Source of the DNA: Pseudomonadota bacterium | GTDB taxonomy: Bacteria > Pseudomonadota > Alphaproteobacteria > Rhizobiales > Rhizobiaceae | DNA length: 64,000 bases | Assembly: GCA_023404095.1 (NCBI GenBank) | Contig: JAEYDD010000039.1 | Coordinates: forward strand, 43,675 to 107,674 | Direction of reading: 5' to 3' | Shown here: positions 1 to 7,266 of the stretch, in pieces | Layout: each line of letters opens with the position of its first letter | How positions within the stretch are numbered: the stretch's first letter is position 1 | Translations under genes and position numbers: made by a program | The notes under the pieces: model-generated | What the model was told of the DNA's origin: nothing | Database searches by the model: none | Seen by the model: only the letters and a program-made list of their open reading frames with translations

Positions 1-582
1 CAACGAAAGCGATGTTTAAGCCCCGTTTAGCGTTGTCTGGTTATATGTGTTCGGCATTCGATGGATGAACGAAGGGAATATCTCCGAGACTACGCTGGAG
101 GTTCCTTGAGCGGTAAGGCTGGGCGCTGGGTGCACCATCCGAAGACTTTGCGGCCGGGTGTGACGGTGAACGCAAATGCCGAGCGTTATGGGCTGAAGGC
201 CGGCGACGCGGGCAGCGTTCGGTTAGATTGTAACCTATAGAAACGTGTAATGGATTTTGGAGGCAGCCACAGGTACAGTGTTCTGCGAGAGGGAAGGGCA
301 TGTGACGTCGATCCTATATGCCATCTGCTTACGCTCGAACAATTCTCATCAGGCTCACTTGTCTACGTGTATGCCAAGCATTCGCAGGGAATATCGATGC
401 GCGAATGGGAGCCACTGGCGCGCTAGGTTGTTGGGCAGTCGGAGCAGCACCCGCTTAGGAAGCTATTGTGAACTGGTTTTCTGCAACACCTTGCATTGTC
501 GCGGTGGCGCACCCCTAGCGCTCATGATGGAAGGTTTGGTACCGTTTTAGGAGGCCTTTTACCCCTGAAGGAGTTGCATTCG
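1..582. other. Left-edge region without a recognisable gene
   Basis: I see no convincing gene here. The open frames on both strands are short, rich in Arg, Cys and Ser, and lack family motifs or good ribosome binding sites. The last 15 bases carry the ribosome binding site AAGGAG (568-573) of the next gene. No kinase partner for the downstream response regulators is present. Confidence 0.5.
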
Positions 583-1227
583 ATGACGGGTGGAGAGGAA
601 TTGGTCATCGTTGTCGACGACGACCCCGTCGTCCAGGTGTCCCTGTGTGATCTGTTCGCTTCCGTGGGCATTCGTAGCGCAGCGCTCGGCTCCGTTACCG
701 AATATTTGGCCGGATCGAGACCCGAGCAACCGTCGTGCCTGGTCCTCGACATTAATCTCCCCGACATGAGCGGTCTCGAGTTTCAGGCGAAAATGCATAG
801 CGATGATCACCCGCCGATAGTCTTTTTGACTGGATGCGCTGACATCCCATCGTCCGTGAGTGCAATGAAGCTCGGCGCGGTTGATTTTCTCGTCAAGCCT
901 TTTGCGGGAGAGGCCCTCTTGAGCGCTGTACGTGCAGCGATCGAACTTGACAGGAAGCGCCTGTACGAGCGCGAGGAACTGAGCGCACTCAGGGAGCGTT
1001 TTGAAAGCCTCACACGACGGGAGCGGGAGGTGTTGCCGCTCATCGTAAGTGGTCTCCTCAACAAGCAAGCTGCAGGGGAACTCGGAATCAGCGAAGTAAC
1101 CTTTCAGGTTCATCGCGGTCACGTCATGCAAAAAATGAAAGCGGCCTCATTGGCTGATCTCGTGCGCATGGCGACGAAACTGGACATTTCCATCTTGCAC
1201 TCCCGATATAATGGAGGGCACCCATAA
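583..1227 (+). CDS. FixJ-family two-component response regulator (REC + LuxR HTH)
   Basis: This is a 214-residue cytoplasmic transcription factor, the usual length for the FixJ/NarL class. The receiver domain (about residues 1-120) has the acidic pair in VVDDDP, the phospho-acceptor Asp in CLVLDINLPDMSG, the switch Thr in FLTGC and the conserved Lys in FLVKPF. The C-terminal part (about 140-205) is a LuxR-type helix-turn-helix beginning LTRREREVLPLIVSG. I chose the ATG at 583 because AAGGAG lies 9 bases upstream and the protein then starts just before the receiver; an earlier in-frame start at 496 would add an unrelated tail. Its stop overlaps the start of the next receiver gene by one base (TAATG), so the two are translationally coupled. 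Target genes and cognate kinase are unknown. Confidence 0.9.
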   Translation: MTGGEELVIVVDDDPVVQVSLCDLFASVGIRSAALGSVTEYLAGSRPEQPSCLVLDINLPDMSGLEFQAKMHSDDHPPIVFLTGCADIPSSVSAMKLGAVDFLVKPFAGEALLSAVRAAIELDRKRLYEREELSALRERFESLTRREREVLPLIVSGLLNKQAAGELGISEVTFQVHRGHVMQKMKAASLADLVRMATKLDISILHSRYNGGHP

Positions 1228-1592
1228 TGAGAGCCCATAGGCACACGGTGGCCATCGTCGATGATGACCCAAAAGTGCTCGAAGCTTTGCAGGACTTGCT
1301 TGAATCCATGGGGTTCGCGGTTTGCACCTTCACTTTGGCTAAGGACCTTTTGGCGGACAAGTGCCTCGCAACGATTCACTGCCTGATTACCGACATCGCG
1401 ATGCCTGATATGAACGGAATGGAGCTGGGTCGCCAGACCGCTTTGAAGCGGCCCGAGCTTCCAGTTTTCTACATTTCGGGTGATTTGGAGATGGTTGCGA
1501 TTGCCGAGTCAAATCCCGACAATAGAGAGCGAGTCTTCCAGAAACCTTTCGACAGCAAAGCGCTCGTCGCCGCTGTCCAGGCTGCCATCTAG
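1227..1592 (+). CDS. Single-domain response regulator receiver protein
   Basis: This 121-residue protein is a bare receiver domain with no output domain. It shows the acidic triad in AIVDDDPKV, the phospho-acceptor Asp in CLITDIAMPDMNGMEL, the switch Ser in YISGD and the Lys in FQKPF. Proteins of this kind act as phosphorelay intermediates, phosphate sinks or protein-binding switches. The ATG shares one base with the stop of the FixJ-type gene upstream, so the pair is probably one operon and may share a kinase. No intact histidine kinase lies nearby; a short kinase-like remnant just downstream is described as a finding. Confidence 0.88.
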   Translation: MRAHRHTVAIVDDDPKVLEALQDLLESMGFAVCTFTLAKDLLADKCLATIHCLITDIAMPDMNGMELGRQTALKRPELPVFYISGDLEMVAIAESNPDNRERVFQKPFDSKALVAAVQAAI

Positions 1593-1870
1593 CACGACAT
1601 CTGCGAAACCTCCGAAAACTTCAATGGGCTTCATCATCGTCATGCATCGGGGCTTGGCATCGTAGCTAAGGCGCTGGCGATGAGCGATGGTGAAGTTGAA
1701 ATTTCGCCACGTAAACCTTGATCGGAGATTGCATCTCCTTCCCGCCATCGGGCGCGCGGCGACTGTGCTGTAAGCCAGGACAGCGAAAATTCACTTTTCT
1801 TAATTTGCCTGGTCAGGGTCAGCCGTGCAGGCTCACAGCCGAGCTTTTGCGCGGCTGACTTGTTGGGCGA

Positions 1871-3127
1871 ATGCAGATTCCTGGTGGAGTGATGGACGGG
1901 CCGCTACTTATACAGATCGGGACAGCCGAGTATCATCGTCTGTCTATCGCGATGGTCATGGCCGGCCTCTCGACGTTTTCGCTATTGTACAGCGTCCAAC
2001 CGCTCTTGCCCGAGTTCGCAAGTGCCTTTCACCTGTCTGCTCAAAGCGCCAGCCTCGCGGTTTCACTGGCGACCGGTCCGATGGCCGTCGGCATTCTGGT
2101 TGCAAGTTGGGTTGCGGATAGGTTCGGGCGGCGAACTGTGCTCATGTGTTCGTTGATCCTCGCGGCCCTGTCTGGCTCTCTCGCTGCACTGGCACCCACC
2201 TGGGAAACACTGCTTATACTTCGCTGTATTGCCGGCATCGCGCTTGCAGGCGTACCGGCAGTTGCCATGACCTACGTTGCGGAGGAGGTGACGCCGGCGG
2301 CGATCGGCCCCGCACTTGGACTCTACATTGCCGGATCGGCCATAGGCGGCATGATCGGACGGCTGGGCGTCTCGATGGCAGCCGAATGGTTGGATTGGCG
2401 GTGGGCTTTAGCTGCCATGGGACTGTTCAGCACGTCGGCGGCGGCGATTTTTTGTCTGACCGTCCCGCAGTCGAGAGGATTTATACCGACAACTAGGTCT
2501 CTGTACGCATTCATCGGCGCTTATCGGAGCGTGATCGCGGACAAGGTTCTGGTCGCCCTCTATGCCTGCGGCTTCCTCACGATGGGTATATTCGTCACCG
2601 TCTACAACTATGCACCATTTCGCCTTGGCGAGCAGCCATACCAGCTAAGTCACTTTGAGATAGGTGCGATCTTCCTCCTATACATTGTTGGCTCGGCTAG
2701 TTCCGCGCTATTTGGAAAGCTTGCAGGACGAATTGGCGTTCGCTCGGCTTTGGGCTGGCCGGTCGCCATGCTGCTCGTCGGCTTGCTCCTGACGGCCGCT
2801 GAGCCGCTTTGGCTGATCATAACCGCAATTGGCGTCGTTACCGCCGGCTTTTTTGGCGCGCATACAGTCGCGTCGAGTTGGGTAACACGCCGAGCTTTCG
2901 GAAACCGGGGCCACGCAAGTGCCCTCTACCTCTTCGCCTACTACGCCGGTTCGAGCTTACTCGGTTCAGTGGGAGGTGTTGTCTGGGATCGCTTCGGTTG
3001 GCCGGGGCTGGTGACCGGCACGATGGCCGTCGGCGGCCTGGTCCTGGCGCTCGCCCTGGTAATCGCGCGCAGCAGACCGCTTCAAGACCCGCGTCAACCC
3101 AAGTTGGGACAGGAACTGCCCGGATAG
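1871..3127 (+). CDS. MFS transporter, YnfM/AraJ-like
   Basis: This 418-residue inner-membrane protein has about 12 hydrophobic segments and the MFS signature between TM2 and TM3 (WVADRFGRR). Its segments YSVQPLLPEF, GMTYLSEE-like AMTYVAEEV, and SSWVTRRAFGNRGHASALYL match what I recall of E. coli YnfM, a drug:H+ antiporter-type carrier. The substrate cannot be read from sequence. The start is uncertain: ATG 1871 has a weak ribosome binding site, while ATG 1892 sits too close to a GGTGGAG. The aldehyde dehydrogenase gene follows after 56 bases on the same strand, so the two probably form an operon in which this protein exports or imports the aldehyde or its precursor (inference). Confidence 0.85.
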   Translation: MQIPGGVMDGPLLIQIGTAEYHRLSIAMVMAGLSTFSLLYSVQPLLPEFASAFHLSAQSASLAVSLATGPMAVGILVASWVADRFGRRTVLMCSLILAALSGSLAALAPTWETLLILRCIAGIALAGVPAVAMTYVAEEVTPAAIGPALGLYIAGSAIGGMIGRLGVSMAAEWLDWRWALAAMGLFSTSAAAIFCLTVPQSRGFIPTTRSLYAFIGAYRSVIADKVLVALYACGFLTMGIFVTVYNYAPFRLGEQPYQLSHFEIGAIFLLYIVGSASSALFGKLAGRIGVRSALGWPVAMLLVGLLLTAAEPLWLIITAIGVVTAGFFGAHTVASSWVTRRAFGNRGHASALYLFAYYAGSSLLGSVGGVVWDRFGWPGLVTGTMAVGGLVLALALVIARSRPLQDPRQPKLGQELPG

Positions 3128-3183
3128 TCGGGTCTTGAGCGAGCACAGCAAAAACACCAACAAAATGAACGTAGGAGAAAGCT

Positions 3184-4620
3184 ATGACGATCCGGGTTAA
3201 CAACTACATCGGCGGCAAAAACGTCGGGGCTTCGGTCGAGGATTTTGGCGTCAAGATCAATCCGAGAACCGGGGAGAAGTTGGAGGAGGTTACCTACAGC
3301 GGTGCTCTCGAGGTCAAAACGGCAATTGACGTTGCGGACGAGGCGTTCTCCACGTGGCGTGACATGCGGCCGTCCGAACGCGGCCGAATTATGGTGGAGC
3401 TCGGTCGCGTCATCCGTGCGAACGGCAAGAGGCTCGGCGAGATCGAGTGCTTGGAAACTGGGAAGCCCGGGCATGAGATGCCCGCACTCATCGATCTCAC
3501 CGCGCAATTTTTTGAATTCTACGGTGGTATTGTGAACGTGATGGACGGCGAGGTCATCAACCAGGGACCAAACTACCATGTTTACACCCGACGTGATCCC
3601 TTTGGCGTCATCGGGGTGATCCTGCCCTGGAACGCTCCACTGCATCAGGCAGCAAGGGCCATTGCCCCCGCAGTTGCTGTTGGCAACGCCGTTGTTGCGA
3701 AGCCGTCGGAGCACACTCCGGGCTCGTTGATCGAACTCGCGCGGCTGGCCGTCGAAGAGGCTGGCCTACCGGCGGGCGTACTCAACGTGATCGTCGGCCG
3801 CGGGAGCGTCGTCGGGCCAGCCATGGTCGACCACCCGAAAATCCAGAAGATTTCGTTCACGGGTAGCGTCAGGGCAGGGCAAGAACTCGGACGCATAGCG
3901 GCTGATCGAATCTTACCGCTGACTCTCGAGCTGGGCGGAAAATCTGCGAACATCGTATTCGATGACGCCGATCTGGACGCCGCTGCAAAAGGGTCTGTCC
4001 GCGCCTTCACCTGGAACAGTGGACAGTGGTGCTGTGCAGGGACTCGTCTGCTGGTCCAAGAAAACATCCATGATGAATTCGTCGAAAGGTTCGTGAACGA
4101 GGTGAAGGCGCTGCGCGTCGGCCCAGAGCACGACGCGACGTCCGGCCCCATCACGACCCACGCGCAGTTCCTGAAGGTTCAGGAGTATCTCAAAATCGCC
4201 GAAGACGAAGGAATGACGTGCGCAGTGGGGGGCAAGGTGGCCAATGGAGCGAACCTCGGCGGCGGTTGGTACATTGAGCCGACGGTTTTTACTGGGGTAA
4301 CGAACGAAGCGACGCTCGCAAAGGAGGAAATCTTCGGCCCTGTCGTGGTGGTCATCCCGTTCAAGGATGAGGCCGACGCACTGCGCATCGCCAACGATTC
4401 CGACTTCGGGCTGGCAGCCGGCATATGGAGCCGGGATATCGGCCGCATCCACCGCGTGGCGGCAAAACTGGACGCCGGCCGGATTGTCGTCAACGAGTAT
4501 GGTGGTGGCTTCGTCCAAACCCCTTGCGGTGGGTTCAAGCAGAGCGGTTACGGGCGGGAGCAGGGGATCGACGCCTTGGCTCACTATACCCAATTGAAGT
4601 CCGTGATCATCCGCTTATGA
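3184..4620 (+). CDS. NAD(P)+-dependent aldehyde dehydrogenase
   Basis: This 478-residue protein has the normal length for the aldehyde dehydrogenase superfamily, soluble enzymes that oxidise aldehydes to carboxylates. The cofactor domain contains LPWNAPLHQAARAIAPA and the GFTGS-like turn SFTGSVRAG. The general-base Glu lies in LELGGKSANIVF and the catalytic Cys in NSGQWCCAGTR. The C-terminal EEIFGPV and GGFKQSGYGRE elements are also typical. The ATG is preceded by TAGGAG with good spacing. It lies 56 bases after the MFS gene and likely shares its transcript. Substrate specificity is unknown; betaine aldehyde, vanillin-type and semialdehyde dehydrogenases all remain possible. Confidence 0.93.
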   Translation: MTIRVNNYIGGKNVGASVEDFGVKINPRTGEKLEEVTYSGALEVKTAIDVADEAFSTWRDMRPSERGRIMVELGRVIRANGKRLGEIECLETGKPGHEMPALIDLTAQFFEFYGGIVNVMDGEVINQGPNYHVYTRRDPFGVIGVILPWNAPLHQAARAIAPAVAVGNAVVAKPSEHTPGSLIELARLAVEEAGLPAGVLNVIVGRGSVVGPAMVDHPKIQKISFTGSVRAGQELGRIAADRILPLTLELGGKSANIVFDDADLDAAAKGSVRAFTWNSGQWCCAGTRLLVQENIHDEFVERFVNEVKALRVGPEHDATSGPITTHAQFLKVQEYLKIAEDEGMTCAVGGKVANGANLGGGWYIEPTVFTGVTNEATLAKEEIFGPVVVVIPFKDEADALRIANDSDFGLAAGIWSRDIGRIHRVAAKLDAGRIVVNEYGGGFVQTPCGGFKQSGYGREQGIDALAHYTQLKSVIIRL

Positions 4621-4755
4621 GCGTTCACTACAAGGCGGATTTTAAGCGCGCCGATCAATTCTGTCAGGCGGCTTTCCATCGGATAGAGGAGAATTGTAGA
4701 GCTCGGCAAGGTGGTGAGCCCTGCCGAACCTCTAGTTCGATCGCAGCCATGTTGT
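4621..4755. other. Gap between convergent genes
   Basis: This stretch lies between the end of the aldehyde dehydrogenase and the end of a small doubtful minus-strand frame. I see no gene. A clear terminator hairpin with a T-run is not obvious either. Confidence 0.4.
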
Positions 4756-4989
4756 CTAAAGACGGGATCGCCGCAATAGGTCCAGTGCACGATCAATGGG
4801 AAAGTTTGCAAGGTTATATAGCAGATAGCCCCAACCGAAAGCGCTGCTCAGTAGCAGCAATGGGGCCGCTACCAGAAAGTCAGCAGCTAGCACAGCCACT
4901 ACGGAAGCGGACAGGTCGTCATAGCGAATAGTGCGCGACTGACCAACTCCATCCGATGCACCAAACGAGCCGGTGATGAACTGGGTCAC
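4756..4989 (-). CDS. Small putative membrane protein (doubtful)
   Basis: This 77-residue frame begins with GTG inside the last codons of the upstream amidase gene (ATGTGA overlap), a pattern seen in coupled genes. Residues about 28-62 are strongly hydrophobic (SVVAVLAADFLVAAPLLLL, then FGWGYLLYNLANF), enough for one or two membrane spans, and the tail is basic (LLRRSRL). I do not recognise a family and there is no strong ribosome binding site of its own. It could be a real small membrane protein coupled to the amidase, or chance coding. Confidence 0.3.
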   Translation of the reverse strand: MTQFITGSFGASDGVGQSRTIRYDDLSASVVAVLAADFLVAAPLLLLSSAFGWGYLLYNLANFPIDRALDLLRRSRL

Positions 4990-6053
4990 ATCCTCAGGCC
5001 GAGGAAGCGGAACGGCACTGAAGCACCGAAAGAGGCCGTCGCGTCACCGGAGTATGTATGGTTCTGATTGGACCCAAGGTCCAGGCGCATAACCTTGCCG
5101 CGTTCTTCTGAAAAATCAATCTTTTTGAGGTCAACCCAGAAAGTGTTCGGTGTCAGGGCGGATTCGAAGAAATAGAGCTGACGCTTGTGGTCAAAAACCG
5201 TGCGCCATCTGGTTGAAGAAATGTTCGGCTCTTCAGGAGTATTCAGGCCATACGGCACGGAGACATTTCGAATAACGCTGAAGACGCTCGCCACGGCGCG
5301 ATTGGCATCTTCTTCCCTCGGAACAGCGTTGATATAGAAGGAAGCCCGAGCGAAGCGATCAGCGGCGCGATTGGTGCCGGGCAACATGACGGTTCCACCG
5401 ATAGCTTGCCAGTAGGCATTCAAGGCGAGTTGCTGCTCGAACCTCGGTGAGTTCGTCATGACTTGATACTGGCGGCCGTGATGGATCACTTGCTTGCCGT
5501 CAATATACTCGACGATGGCGCTGTCACCGCTCGCGTCAGACATAGACAGATGCAAGGTGGTAAGCCGATCCTCGCCCGGTACGTTGTCCGTTACAATGGT
5601 GAACGGCTCCGTCTCAAGTGCAGCGACGGCCTGTTCAACGGTGGCGAAGTTGTCGAGCACATATTGCGCCCAGGCGGCTATGGTTAGCCCCGGCTTGCCG
5701 TCACTGGTGAATTTCGGATATTCGGATTCGGCCAGCCACAACAGATTGGCCGATAGACCTTTCTCGTTCACGCCGTCGGTGGTGGAGACATCATAGCCAG
5801 TTGCAACCACGCTGCCGTATTTCGATGTCCATTGGACCGAGTTCGGACCTGCCTCGCCGCTGCGTGCCATACCGCGCGGAAGCACGTAGAGATTGGTCGC
5901 TACATCGTTCTTCCAGTCCATCGAGCGTGCGGTGATAACGTTGTCATTCGCGCCGAGATAGACTGCGCGGGTGCAGGCCGAAGCGGAGGTCTGCTGAATG
6001 ATGACAAGAGTTGCAGCCATGACAGTGGCCATTCCGAGAAATTTAATTGACAT
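4986..6053 (-). CDS. Exported linear amide C-N hydrolase (choloylglycine hydrolase / penicillin V acylase family)
   Basis: This 355-residue protein belongs to the Ntn-hydrolase family that cleaves linear amides such as bile-salt conjugates, penicillin V or N-acyl homoserine lactones. A signal peptide covers residues 1-26 (hydrophobic core FLGMATVMAATLVII, ending TSASA). Cleavage exposes Cys27 in ACTRAVYLG, the N-terminal nucleophile expected for this family. ITARSMDW supplies the conserved Arg and Asp region, and the N-proximal WTSKYGSVVATGYD and GVNEKGLSANLLWL blocks are also typical. The mature enzyme should be periplasmic. A gene for a beta-barrel protein lies just upstream on the same strand (21 bases), so the two probably share a transcript. 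The natural substrate is unknown; acyl-homoserine lactone quenching is a possibility only. Confidence 0.9.
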   Translation of the reverse strand: MSIKFLGMATVMAATLVIIQQTSASACTRAVYLGANDNVITARSMDWKNDVATNLYVLPRGMARSGEAGPNSVQWTSKYGSVVATGYDVSTTDGVNEKGLSANLLWLAESEYPKFTSDGKPGLTIAAWAQYVLDNFATVEQAVAALETEPFTIVTDNVPGEDRLTTLHLSMSDASGDSAIVEYIDGKQVIHHGRQYQVMTNSPRFEQQLALNAYWQAIGGTVMLPGTNRAADRFARASFYINAVPREEDANRAVASVFSVIRNVSVPYGLNTPEEPNISSTRWRTVFDHKRQLYFFESALTPNTFWVDLKKIDFSEERGKVMRLDLGSNQNHTYSGDATASFGASVPFRFLGLRM

Positions 6054-6073
6054 AGCTCACCCTTGTTAAAGTG

Positions 6074-6889
6074 TTAAAAACGGACGGAGAACCCAAAGAC
6101 CGGTCCATGCTGAGTGACGTCCCAGCGGAACTTGTTGACGCCGGTGAAGTCATCGTTCTCGTAGTCCTGATACACGACTCGGTAGCCCGCACGCAGGAGG
6201 GTCGACTTACCAAACATCGTCGTCCGGTAGCCCAAATAGCCATGCGCATTGACGCTGAGTTCGGAGCCGATTCCGAAACCACCGATATCCGCCTCGGCAA
6301 AGATGTTCCAGCGGTCGCTGAGATCGATATTGGTACGCAAACCTACAAAGGGATCAGTCCAGTCGGCACTCTTGGTCGCCGAGACCCCAAGCGCGGATGC
6401 TTCGGCCCTGAGCTTCGTCCATCTAACGCCTACGGTTGGCTCCAGCGAAATTGTTCGCGGCTTGTCAAAGACCGTGCTTCCGCCCGTCTCCCGTTCCCAG
6501 ACTTTGTAGAAAACGCCACCCGCAATCCAGGTCGTGGTGATATCAAGGCCGATTTCGTTTGAAAGGAGTTCCTCGTCTTGCGACGTCCTAACATGTTGGG
6601 CGTCGAGATAGGTGCCCCACGTGCCGTTCGTCACCTCGACATTTCCCATCAACACAAAATCGAGATGGTCAATGATTTCTGATGCCGGAACATTAATATC
6701 GGTGTCGAAGCCAGCAAGAGAACCGGAGCCATCCAGCGATCCCGCCCACAAGTAGGGGCTGACGATAACCGCCCATTCTCTATCGGCTGCTAGCGCTGCA
6801 CCGCTAGAGTCCCCCGCCCTAGTGTTGGTAGTACAGAGAAGCGATAGTAAGCCGCAGCCCATCAACGTGAAGAATTCGCAAGCTCTCAC
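6074..6889 (-). CDS. Predicted outer-membrane beta-barrel protein
   Basis: This 271-residue protein has a signal peptide (residues 1-25, core FTLMGCGLLSLLC, ending TRAG) and many amphipathic strands with aromatic girdle residues. It ends in a terminal Phe (VFGFSVRF), the hallmark recognised by the BAM complex. Strand-like repeats such as GTYLDAQHVR, ISLEPTVGVRW and RAGYRVVYQDYEN support an 8-12 strand barrel. I do not recognise a named porin. It is read toward the amidase gene with a 20-base gap and probably heads that operon. The divergent autotransporter gene begins about 380 bases away, so this locus is devoted to the cell envelope. Confidence 0.7.
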   Translation of the reverse strand: MRACEFFTLMGCGLLSLLCTTNTRAGDSSGAALAADREWAVIVSPYLWAGSLDGSGSLAGFDTDINVPASEIIDHLDFVLMGNVEVTNGTWGTYLDAQHVRTSQDEELLSNEIGLDITTTWIAGGVFYKVWERETGGSTVFDKPRTISLEPTVGVRWTKLRAEASALGVSATKSADWTDPFVGLRTNIDLSDRWNIFAEADIGGFGIGSELSVNAHGYLGYRTTMFGKSTLLRAGYRVVYQDYENDDFTGVNKFRWDVTQHGPVFGFSVRF

Positions 6890-7266
6890 TTTAGTATCGC
6901 CTTAATTTAGCCGACGCAAAAAGCGTCATCAAAAACGTCGCTATCTAAACATCAAAAATACACATGTGCAAAATGTGCGTTCACTCATGGATGATGTCAT
7001 AACCGGCATGATGCACCATCGACACAGCACAGGGTTTTTTCTGTCCGCTACCCCACTTGGCTTGTTAGGGTGGCCAAATTCGGTTTCTACTACCGACACA
7101 TCTTGAGCGCACACTCGAGTTCACGGGCAGGCGGAGGAAAGGATAGGGAGCACATCCGATACGCATACGGCGCATCTCGCGCCTGATGACAAAGATGGCG
7201 TCGAGAGCAAGGTAGCGCCTTCGACGCGACGGAATCCGTTGCTCTTCAGCGAATTGAGGAAATTCG
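6890..7266. other. Divergent intergenic region
   Basis: This 377-base region separates the divergent barrel-protein and autotransporter genes and must hold both promoters. It is AT-rich around 6920-6980. I cannot point to a convincing operator. A weak GAGGA near 7256 precedes the autotransporter start. Confidence 0.5.

Noticed and set aside
559..1131. 190-codon minus-strand frame opposite the FixJ-type regulator
   Set aside because: It is a shadow of the regulator gene: no family motif, no ribosome binding site, and the plus-strand frame is a complete two-domain regulator.
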